From: Vibrio qingdaonensis
Lineage (GTDB): Bacteria > Pseudomonadota > Gammaproteobacteria > Enterobacterales > Vibrionaceae
Direction: 5' to 3'
Assembly (NCBI RefSeq): GCF_026191675.1
Contig: NZ_JAKRRY010000031.1
Span: forward strand, 1-64,000
Length of the DNA stretch: 64,000 nt
In this document: piece after piece, positions 1-6,067 of the stretch
Numbering within the stretch: the first letter of the stretch is position 1
How the letters are laid out: each line of letters starts with the position of its first letter
Made by a program: the position numbers and the translations under genes
Notes under the pieces: model-generated
Told to the model about the DNA's origin: nothing
What the model saw: the letters and a program-made list of their open reading frames with translations, nothing else
Database searches by the model: none

Positions 1-94
1 TGCTAAGTGGCGCTGACGATTAACTTACCAAGCGCACTTAACTTCAAACCAAAACCGCCAAGCTTATGGCGTCCACTTGAGTAGTTTGTTAGTT
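1..94 (-). repeat. attC recombination site, left part cut by window edge
   Basis: This resembles the other attC sites of the array. It carries the same central AAACCAAAACCGCCAAGC-type segment and ends in CAGTTTGTTAG-like sequence with a GTTAGTT core at 88-94. The outer arms pair (TAAGTGGCG near 5 with GCGTCCACTT near 70). The opposite core lies just outside the window. It closes the cassette that spans roughly 95-430. Confidence 0.75.
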
Positions 95-147
95 GCCTAC
101 GCCCCTATTCTTTTATTTGCACCAAGGTGCTCATTGCTTGCCGCAAA

Positions 148-342
148 CTAAATTACTACCACCACGCCGTGCTTGATAGCTGACAGAACTGACATCTTTC
201 GATTAATGCGAGTTGGCGCGAAAAAGACACCACCGAAGTCACTGAAAAACGGGTTGAGGAAGATGTCACTTCCGTTGCTCACGGACGGACACAAAAAGCA
301 GTTCCGCGAAACCTCGAGGGCTAAAGCGAATGACGCTTTCAC
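148..342 (-). CDS. small hypothetical cassette protein
   Basis: A 64-aa reading frame in the cassette orientation (minus), lying between two attC sites, so it is the best candidate gene of this cassette. The product is rich in Phe and hydrophobic residues and ends in a basic stretch followed by GVVVVI. Small hydrophobic proteins of unknown function are common in Vibrio integron cassettes, but I do not assign a family. A 78-aa frame on the opposite strand (173-409) covers the same bases and would run against the cassette direction. Neither frame has a convincing ribosome site, so the cassette may be non-coding. Confidence 0.3.
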   Translation of the reverse strand: MKASFALALEVSRNCFLCPSVSNGSDIFLNPFFSDFGGVFFAPTRINRKMSVLSAIKHGVVVVI

Positions 343-428
343 GCTGCCACCGGAAAGAAAGTTAAGCAGTGGGGCTTGTCACTGCATAGCTAAAGGGACA
401 ATGATTTGACCACTAAATTTCTAAGTGC

Positions 429-554
429 AACTAACGCCCGCTTAAGTTGTGAGTTACGCACCACTGAAGCCAAATTTTAAACCGTAATCACCCAAACCAA
501 AATTAACGCCAAAACCGCCAAGCGTTACGAATCAACTTGAAGCGTTTGTTAGCA
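429..554 (-). repeat. attC site of the RidA-like cassette
   Basis: About 126 bp with imperfect dyad symmetry. The left core is AACTAAC (429-435) followed by GCCCGCTTAAG, and the right arm is CTTGAAGCG followed by GTTAGCA (548-554). The inner arms GAGTTACGC and GCGTTACGAATC can pair. The layout matches the VCR/VPR class of Vibrio attC sites. Confidence 0.85.
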
Positions 555-559
555 GTGTT

Positions 560-910
560 CTAACGTCTTACCGCCGTTACTGTGACTTCAATAAGTATGT
601 CACCTTCTAACGCAACACCTAGGCACGCTCGCTGAGGCCAGTGTTCTGAGTTTTCACCCAACCACTCACACCAGACTTTATCCATTTTAGGTTTATCAGG
701 CATATTCGCGATAAACACCTGTGCACTTACTATTTGAGTTTTATCAGAACCTAGCTCTTCAAGGTTTTGTTCTATCGTCTCTAGCGTCAGTTTAGTTTGA
801 CCTACTATGTCAAAAGAAGTGTCTGATGATGTTGCTACCGTCCATACCAAATCCTTATATGCTGAGGACTTATTTCTGCCTTGATAGACACCACACTTCC
901 TTTCAATCAT
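560..910 (-). CDS. RidA/YjgF-family protein in an integron cassette
   Basis: 116 aa. The order of motifs fits the Rid family: QTKLTLETIEQNLEELG (helix), then VSAQVFIANMPD, then the C-terminal PQRACLGVAL, whose Arg is where the substrate-binding Arg of RidA lies, then an ILIEVTVTAV strand. Rid proteins are trimeric; RidA hydrolyses reactive enamine/imine intermediates of amino acid metabolism, and other subfamilies have unknown roles. The start ATG at 910 follows AAGGAGAACACA, a good ribosome site. The gene fills its cassette between two attC sites and probably depends on read-through from upstream cassettes. Confidence 0.75.
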   Translation of the reverse strand: MIERKCGVYQGRNKSSAYKDLVWTVATSSDTSFDIVGQTKLTLETIEQNLEELGSDKTQIVSAQVFIANMPDKPKMDKVWCEWLGENSEHWPQRACLGVALEGDILIEVTVTAVRR

Positions 911-926
911 TGTGTTCTCCTTGAAC

Positions 927-1057
927 TGCTAACGCCCTGTTAAGGTGTGAGCAACGCAATACCGATGCCGCCGCATACCACCTTAAACACTAAACGCAAC
1001 GCAACGCATAGTAAAAATGCCACGCGTTGCGAATCACTCTTAAACAGTTTGTTAAAT
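927..1057 (-). repeat. attC site of the PIN-domain cassette
   Basis: About 131 bp. The left core TGCTAAC (927-933) is followed by GCCCTGTTAAGGTGTGAGC, and the right arm is GCGTTGCGAATCACTCTTAA followed by core GTTAAAT (1051-1057). The arms pair imperfectly and leave bulges, as in typical Vibrio attC sites. The centre contains GCCGCCGCATACCACC. Confidence 0.9.
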
Positions 1058-1062
1058 TTCAA

Positions 1063-2133
1063 CTAATACCATTCTGACTGGTCATGCTCTTCAACATTTA
1101 CCTCAATGCTATGCGCCTTAGGTATGTATAAGTCTACGATTTCGACGTCTTCTAACTCCCCTCCGACAAACTCATAGCTCAAGTTAAGCTCACAAATAAA
1201 GTCAAAAGGAATTACCTCTTCCCTTGTGGTTGAACCGAACGAATAGAAATGCCCATCTTCTTTGTCGTAAACACCGTTGGAAAAGTCTGGACCGATAACT
1301 GTCACATCTAGCTCAATGGTTAAGTCTAAAGCCAGCTGACACTCTTCGTCGCTTACATGAACAACGTTGATTTCAAAATCACCAACTTCTGAAACCGAAA
1401 AACTGTCAACCTCAGCGTCTTCCCAACTGGAGCTATTATATACGTCACTACCAGAGATATAATCTGAAACCTGCGCTTTGATCTCGTCTGTCTTTGATTC
1501 GATAAATTGCTTTACTTTTTCCGTTCGAGCATTTGTATGGAGGTTATAAATATCAAGTAGCTTTTCTAAACTATCAACTGCTATAAGTCTTTCATTTCCC
1601 TCACAATATGCTTTGAGATCTTTATCATCTGAAATGACGTACAGCTTTTCGCTTTCCTCTAGATATGTCTCTAGAGACAATAAAGAAATTGCATCGGGAA
1701 ACTCAGACTTTTTCTTACCGTCACCGAAAGGAGCCTTTTTCTCAAAGTAGAGCTCTAATAGTTTTTCAGGGTCTATTTGATCTGCTTCAACATATTCATA
1801 CTTACATTCTGTATTGAAGCTATGGAAAACTTCGTTTGCCTTACCATATACATCCTCTTCTCGAACATCAGCAAACAAGGAAGACAAACTTGGGTCGTCT
1901 ATTGTGGACAGGATATGAGCTTTTCTTTTAAAAGACTGAAGTGACCCCAGCGCTTCCTTAATGGAGAGTTCAATTTTATTTTCAACCTCTCTTTCGACTA
2001 CACTGGTCATCAGGTAGCGCAATTCTTCCTTTTGACAAAGCTCTTTCAACGATAAAAAAGAGATAGATTCAAAATTATAATTACTTTTTACGAAATACTG
2101 CGTATCTATAAATACATTTCTTGTTTCTAACAT
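1063..2133 (-). CDS. PIN-domain protein (DUF4935-like) in an integron cassette
   Basis: 356 aa. The N-terminal half looks like a PIN ribonuclease fold: VFIDTQYF with Asp10, an acidic EREVENK segment (Glu47/Glu49), EFPDAISL with Asp147, and VISDDKDL with Asp169/170. These are the four acidic positions expected for metal-dependent RNA cleavage. Residues about 220-356 form an acidic, beta-rich C-terminal domain I do not recognise. PIN proteins act as toxins, RNA-processing enzymes or defence effectors, and no partner gene shares the cassette. It is large for a cassette gene. The start at 2133 lacks an obvious strong ribosome site. Confidence 0.65.
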   Translation of the reverse strand: MLETRNVFIDTQYFVKSNYNFESISFLSLKELCQKEELRYLMTSVVEREVENKIELSIKEALGSLQSFKRKAHILSTIDDPSLSSLFADVREEDVYGKANEVFHSFNTECKYEYVEADQIDPEKLLELYFEKKAPFGDGKKKSEFPDAISLLSLETYLEESEKLYVISDDKDLKAYCEGNERLIAVDSLEKLLDIYNLHTNARTEKVKQFIESKTDEIKAQVSDYISGSDVYNSSSWEDAEVDSFSVSEVGDFEINVVHVSDEECQLALDLTIELDVTVIGPDFSNGVYDKEDGHFYSFGSTTREEVIPFDFICELNLSYEFVGGELEDVEIVDLYIPKAHSIEVNVEEHDQSEWY

Positions 2134-2156
2134 TCTGACACCTATGTCAATTTGAA

Positions 2157-2282
2157 ATTTAACGCCTTGTTAATTGGTGAGAAAACGCTTCCACCAAACT
2201 TTGTATGACCACCTTAACCACCAATGCTGACCATTACAAAAGTGCCGAGCGTTTTTGAATCCAGTTGAACAATTTGTTATAT
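2157..2282 (-). repeat. attC site of the membrane-protein cassette
   Basis: 126 bp. The left core ATTTAAC (2157-2163) matches RYYYAAC and is followed by GCCTTGTTAATTGG. The right arm CCAGTTGAACAATTT is followed by core GTTATAT (2276-2282). The centre has the conserved ACCACCTTAACCACC-type stretch. Confidence 0.9.
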
Positions 2283-2286
2283 GCAT

Positions 2287-3099
2287 TTACCACTGAACGT
2301 AGTTACTGAGTACTTTTATTACCCAATCAAGAATTCCATTGATGATTAAGAGTGCAAAAGCAACAATAAGCCCGCCAACAAGGGTTTGCCACAGCCAATT
2401 CAGTGGTGAGCGTCCTGCCCTTGCAAACCTAACGTTAGGAAATATCTTATTAACCAAATTAAGAATTTGTTGATTGATGAACCCCCAAGCATTTGAGAAA
2501 ACCAGAAATGTAAACAAAAAGGTAATAATAAATGCACTTTCAATTTTTACATAAGGGTACAATTTCAGAGCCATAACTAAACTAGCAACGAAGCCCAAGC
2601 CAACCCCAAACAATTGAATTAATAATTGAGTCCAGTTGTTGCGAATTTTACCGTTATGATTCTGAAATTTTTTGATAATCTCCAACAGCCCACAGAAAAC
2701 TGAATCCACAAGGTCACCGTCATCTGAAGAGACTTGCAGGGTTGTGTTGTTGGGTTCATTGGAATCTAGACGTAACTCAATACTAGTGCCTTGCTGTTTG
2801 TTCGAGAATACAGCTCGATTGGAGTCTAGCGTAAAGATGACTCGTTCAACTCTTGTAGCCTGAGCATAATGCTTTTGTACATCGGAGAACTCTGTCAGTT
2901 TATAACCACGATTATCAAACCTAATAATGTAGTTCTGAAGTAAAACGTCTTCTTGAACTCCGCCTTTCTTTTCCAGTTGTTCGTTAGATGAGATGCACCT
3001 TTCAGCAAGAAAATCATTAACCTGCTGCAAAAGCTCTTCGTCTACAGTCACGTTCTTGATGAACTGATCTCGTAAAAATGTTCCCACTGAATTCTCCAT
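2287..3099 (-). CDS. cassette-encoded membrane protein of unknown function
   Basis: 270 aa, no family recognised. Residues about 1-150 are polar and contain a segment with alternating strands (FDNRGYKL, VIFTLDSN, SIELRLDSN, TLQVSSDD). Three hydrophobic segments follow: about 158-180 (LLIQLFGVGLGFVASLVMAL), about 188-206 (FIITFLFTFLVFSNAWGF) and about 240-258 (LVGGLIVAFALLIING). It is therefore probably an inner-membrane protein with a large N-terminal cytoplasmic domain. The start ATG at 3099 lies immediately inside the cassette next to the attC core at 3103, which is usual for cassette genes. Confidence 0.65.
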   Translation of the reverse strand: MENSVGTFLRDQFIKNVTVDEELLQQVNDFLAERCISSNEQLEKKGGVQEDVLLQNYIIRFDNRGYKLTEFSDVQKHYAQATRVERVIFTLDSNRAVFSNKQQGTSIELRLDSNEPNNTTLQVSSDDGDLVDSVFCGLLEIIKKFQNHNGKIRNNWTQLLIQLFGVGLGFVASLVMALKLYPYVKIESAFIITFLFTFLVFSNAWGFINQQILNLVNKIFPNVRFARAGRSPLNWLWQTLVGGLIVAFALLIINGILDWVIKVLSNYVQW

Positions 3100-3102
3100 T
3101 GC

Positions 3103-3226
3103 ATATAACGCCTTGTTAAGTAGCAGCTAACTGCCACTGCACTCAAGCAAAGCCACCGTAATCACTAAACCCAATTCAAACCAAAATCGCCGACTGTTAG
3201 CTGTCTGCTTGAACAATTTGTTATGG
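3103..3226 (-). repeat. attC site of the first cassette
   Basis: 124 bp. The left core ATATAAC (3103-3109) is followed by GCCTTGTTAAGTAGCAGC, and the right arm GCTGTCTGCTTGAACAATTT is followed by core GTTATGG (3220-3226). The right core is identical, as a reverse complement, to the CCATAAC junction at 3552-3558. That is expected for the cassette sitting directly at attI. Confidence 0.9.
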
Positions 3227-3247
3227 CTTGGACTGTCAGCAAAGGCT

Positions 3248-3466
3248 TTACTGCCCTGCCTCAACCATTGTCTTTATCTTCTTGGCTTTCTCGAAATGAT
3301 CAAGTTTGTGCTCTTGTATCCACCACGTCGCCGCTTCCATTAGCAACTCAGGGTCATCATTTTTGTTGGCGAAAAATGCGTAAAACGATACGCCTACGTT
3401 CTCACCCTTTTGATCTAGTTTCTTTTGGCAAACTTCAATGACTTTGCGTCTTAATGAGTCACGCAT
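3248..3466 (-). CDS. hypothetical protein of the first cassette
   Basis: 72 aa when started at ATG 3466, which has AGG eight or nine bases upstream; an in-frame ATG at 3514 would add 16 residues. The product is small and mostly helical (MRDSLRRKVIEVCQKKL, then PELLMEAATWWIQEHKLDHFEKAKKIKTMVEAG). I do not recognise a family. Being the cassette nearest attI it was the last one inserted, and in integrons this is the best-expressed position. Confidence 0.55.
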   Translation of the reverse strand: MRDSLRRKVIEVCQKKLDQKGENVGVSFYAFFANKNDDPELLMEAATWWIQEHKLDHFEKAKKIKTMVEAGQ

Positions 3467-3544
3467 ATTTGAAAACCTGTAAATAATAAATGGGATACTC
3501 GACAAATAACTCATTGCTGAATGTGAGTTTATTGATATTAAATC

Positions 3545-3660
3545 TCGAGAGCCATAACGCTTTATAGACGGACCTATTCCGCACTTTCTCGCACGCTACC
3601 GCCTTCTATAATCATAGAATTGGTCTATGTTAGAGTATTATTACTGAAAAATCAGTTAGC
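3545..3660 (-). other. attI integration site region of the chromosomal integron
   Basis: The core CCATAAC (3552-3558; GTTATGG on the minus strand) is where incoming cassettes join, and the sequence between it and the integrase gene is the attI arm plus promoters. The opposite polarity of integrase and cassettes and the identical core at the far end of the first cassette support the assignment. The outer limit of the site is an estimate. A TATGAT box near 3620 on the minus strand could belong to the cassette promoter, but its -35 is unclear. Confidence 0.65.
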
Positions 3661-3741
3661 TAAGTAGTATTAAACTTGTTGCTCATCACAAAAGCTTGAA
3701 TTTTTCCGTCTAAGTTCGGATCTTACGCCTAAACTGATAAA

Positions 3742-3757
3742 CTGTATGTATAAACAG
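3742..3757 (+). promoter_or_regulatory. LexA (SOS) box upstream of the integrase gene
   Basis: CTGT-N8-ACAG (CTGTATGTATAAACAG) matches the gammaproteobacterial LexA consensus at all eight key bases and ends 17 bp before the integrase ATG. SOS control of integron integrases by LexA is established for Vibrio cholerae and class 1 integrons, so cassette shuffling here is expected to rise on DNA damage or conjugation. Confidence 0.88.
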
Positions 3758-3774
3758 TACTTAAGGTAGTGCCG

Positions 3775-4740
3775 ATGAAATCTCCTTTTATGAATTACAT
3801 TCGTGAATTTATGCGTGCTAGGCATTATTCAGAGCGAACCATTGATGCTTACCTTACCTGGATAGTTCAATACATTGTCTACCATAACAAGAAGCATCCT
3901 CGCGATCTTAATAGCAAAGATGTAGAGGACTTTCTTTCATATCTAGTGACGAGTCGAAACCTAGCGGCTCGTAGCCAAGCTGTCGCTCTCAATGCTTTAG
4001 TATTCTTATATAAACACATAATTGGAAACCCGATTGAGTTAGATATTCAATTCAAAAAATCACATAAAGGAAAAAAACTGCCTACGGTTCTAACAACGAA
4101 GGAAGTCACAAAGCTATTAGAAAACATTCCCGCTAACTATTTGCTACCGACACAACTGATGTATGGCTCTGGACTGCGTTTAATGGAGTGTTTAAGGCTT
4201 AGATATCAAGATATTGATTTTGAATATGGTGCACTTAGGATATGGCGAGCTAAAGGTAATAAAAACCGTATTGTTACATTGGCTAAAGAGCTATTACCGG
4301 CAATCGAACTACAGCAAAAAAATGTCATGAAGCTTTGGCAGCAAGATCTTAAGCAAAAAGAATACTCAGGTGTGTTTTTACCTAATGCATTAGCAACGAA
4401 ATACCCCAACTCTAACAAAGAACTTAACTGGCAGTATTTATTCCCTTCGCTACGATTGGCCGTTGATCCTGCATCAAAGCGGCTCTATCGTCATCATATT
4501 AATGAGACGAGCCTTCAAAAAGTCGTCAAACAAGCGGTAAAAAAGGCGGGTATCAGTAAGTCGGTAAGCTGTCACACTTTGCGACATTCCTTTGCAACTC
4601 ACCTTCTCGAAAGTGGTGCAGATATTCGCACAGTTCAAGAACAACTTGGCCATACGGATATTAAAACCACCCAGATATATACTCATGTAGTGAATCGTGG
4701 CGCTAGTGGAGTAAAAAGCCCACTATCCAACTTACTGTAG
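3775..4740 (+). CDS. intI: integron integrase IntI (tyrosine recombinase)
   Basis: 321 aa, close to the 320 aa of V. cholerae IntIA. Residues 1-100 are the core-binding domain (YIREFMRARHYSERTIDAYL); the catalytic domain follows, with GSGLRLMECLRLR (first Arg), HTLRHSFATHLLE (His-x-x-Arg), QLGHTDIKTTQIYTH (His and nucleophilic Tyr). The integron-specific insertion before the catalytic patch (LPNALATKYPNSNKELNWQYLFPSL) separates it from XerC/D. I chose ATG 3775 (MKSPF), which aligns with the family start; a GTG lies two codons upstream. It catalyses attI x attC and attC x attC recombination. All key residues are present, so it is probably active. It is divergent from the cassettes and convergent with rplT. 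Confidence 0.95.
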   Translation: MKSPFMNYIREFMRARHYSERTIDAYLTWIVQYIVYHNKKHPRDLNSKDVEDFLSYLVTSRNLAARSQAVALNALVFLYKHIIGNPIELDIQFKKSHKGKKLPTVLTTKEVTKLLENIPANYLLPTQLMYGSGLRLMECLRLRYQDIDFEYGALRIWRAKGNKNRIVTLAKELLPAIELQQKNVMKLWQQDLKQKEYSGVFLPNALATKYPNSNKELNWQYLFPSLRLAVDPASKRLYRHHINETSLQKVVKQAVKKAGISKSVSCHTLRHSFATHLLESGADIRTVQEQLGHTDIKTTQIYTHVVNRGASGVKSPLSNLL

Positions 4741-4762
4741 GCAATAAAATTTAGGCAATAAA

Positions 4763-4786
4763 AAAGGAGAGCAAATGCTCTCCTTT
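4763..4786. terminator. bidirectional terminator between intI and rplT
   Basis: The stem AAAGGAGAGC/GCTCTCCTTT closes a four-base loop. It is flanked by A-rich sequence on the left, giving a T-run for the minus transcript. It separates the integrase from the convergent thrS-infC-rpmI-rplT operon. Confidence 0.85.
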
Positions 4787-4807
4787 ATCAAAGATCTAAA
4801 CTGCTAA

Positions 4808-5161
4808 TTAAAGAGCAGCTTTCGCTTTTTCAACTAGAACTGCAAATGCAGCTTTGTCGAATACAGCGATATCAGCAAGGATCTTACGATCGATCTCGAT
4901 AGATGCTTTCTTAAGACCGTTGATGAAACGGCTGTAAGATAGACCATTTTGACGAGAAGCCGCGTTGATACGTGCAATCCACAGTTGACGGAATTGACGT
5001 TTCTTGTTGCGACGGTCACGGTAAGCGTATTGACCTGCTTTAGTAACAGCTTGGAAAGCTACGCGGTAAACACGTGAACGTGCTCCGTAGTAACCTTTAG
5101 CTTGTTTTAGAACTTTCTTATGACGTGCACGAGCTTGTACACCACGTTTTACGCGAGGCAT
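4808..5161 (-). CDS. rplT: 50S ribosomal protein L20
   Basis: 117 aa, the usual length. The protein starts MPRVKRGVQARARHKKVLKQ and is highly basic, with a basic N-terminal extension and a compact C-terminal domain (ADIAVFDKAAFAVLVEKAKAAL). L20 is needed for early 50S assembly and in E. coli represses rpmI-rplT translation by binding the mRNA. It is the last gene of the operon, 41 bp after rpmI, and its start follows AGGAGAGACAT. Confidence 0.97.
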   Translation of the reverse strand: MPRVKRGVQARARHKKVLKQAKGYYGARSRVYRVAFQAVTKAGQYAYRDRRNKKRQFRQLWIARINAASRQNGLSYSRFINGLKKASIEIDRKILADIAVFDKAAFAVLVEKAKAAL

Positions 5162-5202
5162 TATGTCTCTCCTAAACTAAACGATTGATAAACTAAAAAG
5201 AA

Positions 5203-5397
5203 TTAAGCGTATGGCAACATACGTAGAACTGCAGCAACTTCACATTTAGGAAGAATTGCATTCGGACGTAGTTGACGCTTGTTCTTAGTAGTACGCTTAG
5301 TCAGGATGTGACGTTTACCAGCGTGCTTAAATTTGATACCACCAGCTGTTTTCTTAAAACGCTTAGCTGCACCTTTGTTGGATTTCATCTTAGGCAT
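5203..5397 (-). CDS. rpmI: 50S ribosomal protein L35
   Basis: 64 aa. The sequence MPKMKSNKGAAKRFKKTAGG, then KHAGKRHILTKRTTKNKRQLR is the standard L35 pattern. It lies between infC and rplT, as in almost all gammaproteobacteria, and in E. coli is translationally coupled to rplT. Its start is preceded by GGAGTTCTTCATC. Confidence 0.97.
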   Translation of the reverse strand: MPKMKSNKGAAKRFKKTAGGIKFKHAGKRHILTKRTTKNKRQLRPNAILPKCEVAAVLRMLPYA

Positions 5398-5458
5398 GAT
5401 GAAGAACTCCGCATTGTTGAGTTAATTAAACAATAGTAATTAGGCGAATAAAACCCTA

Positions 5459-5484
5459 CCGTTTCCTTCTTTAGAAAGGGACGG
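5459..5484 (-). promoter_or_regulatory. possible L20-binding leader hairpin before rpmI
   Basis: In the 115-bp infC-rpmI gap the minus-strand RNA can fold CCGTCCCTTTC against GAAGGAAACGG with a TAAA loop. In E. coli L20 represses this operon by binding a structured RNA upstream of rpmI. Position and shape suit a similar control element, but I have not shown the long-range pairing of the E. coli pseudoknot. Confidence 0.35.
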
Positions 5485-5512
5485 CAAGGTTATATTACTT
5501 GCAAGCCGTAAA

Positions 5513-6064
5513 TTACTTCTTCTTAGGGGCCAACACCATGATCATCTGGCGACCTTCAATTCTCGTTGGGAAAGATTCGACTACTGCAAATTCTTCAGTA
5601 TCCGCTTTCAAACGATGTAGAACGTCAACACCGATGTCTTGGTGAGCCATTTCGCGGCCACGGAAGCGAATTGTTACCTTCACTTTGTTGCCGTCTTCAA
5701 GGAAACCAGTCAGGTTGCGTAGTTTTACCTGATAGTCTCCAATATCAGTTCCAGGACGGAATTTTATTTCCTTAATCTGAACCTGTTTTTGCTTTTTCTT
5801 CTGCTCTTTAGCAGCTTTGCTCTTTTCAAAGAGGAACTTACCATAGTCCATCACACGACAAACTGGTGGCTCGGCGTTAGGGCTGATCTCTACGAGATCC
5901 ATACCAGCTTCTACAGCTGCATCTAGCGCTTCTTGAATCAGAACGACACCAACAGGTTCACCATCTGCACCTGTTAGACGAACTTCACGAATGCCACGAA
6001 TCTCACCGTTTAAACGGTGCTGGTTTTGTTTGGCCGGTTGTTGGCCACGTCTTCCGCCTTTAAT
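5513..6064 (-). CDS. infC: translation initiation factor IF-3, ATT start codon
   Basis: 183 aa when read from the ATT at 6064, giving the N-terminus fMet-KGGRRGQQPAKQNQHRLNGEI, then the linker and the C-terminal domain (VKVTIRFRGREMAHQDIG). Starting at the first in-frame ATG (5902) would delete most of the N-terminal domain. The ATT lies three bases after the thrS stop codon, with GGAGGAAT as ribosome site inside the thrS end. IF-3 rejects non-canonical start codons, so AUU lets it repress its own synthesis, as established in E. coli. Confidence 0.96.
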   Translation of the reverse strand: MKGGRRGQQPAKQNQHRLNGEIRGIREVRLTGADGEPVGVVLIQEALDAAVEAGMDLVEISPNAEPPVCRVMDYGKFLFEKSKAAKEQKKKQKQVQIKEIKFRPGTDIGDYQVKLRNLTGFLEDGNKVKVTIRFRGREMAHQDIGVDVLHRLKADTEEFAVVESFPTRIEGRQMIMVLAPKKK

Positions 6065-6067
6065 AGG

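Noticed and set aside
173..409. 78-aa frame on the plus strand in the leftmost cassette
   Set aside because: It runs against the cassette direction, overlaps the other frame and has no good ribosome site; noted as a finding rather than called as a gene.
3223..3441. 72-aa frame on the plus strand opposite the first cassette gene
   Set aside because: It starts inside the attC core and lies antisense to a better-supported gene; Ser/Leu-rich composition typical of a shadow frame.
1..3760. CRISPR array as an explanation of the regular repeats at the left end
   Set aside because: The repeats are about 125 bp, imperfect and dyad-symmetric, flank protein genes and end at an integrase; they are attC sites.
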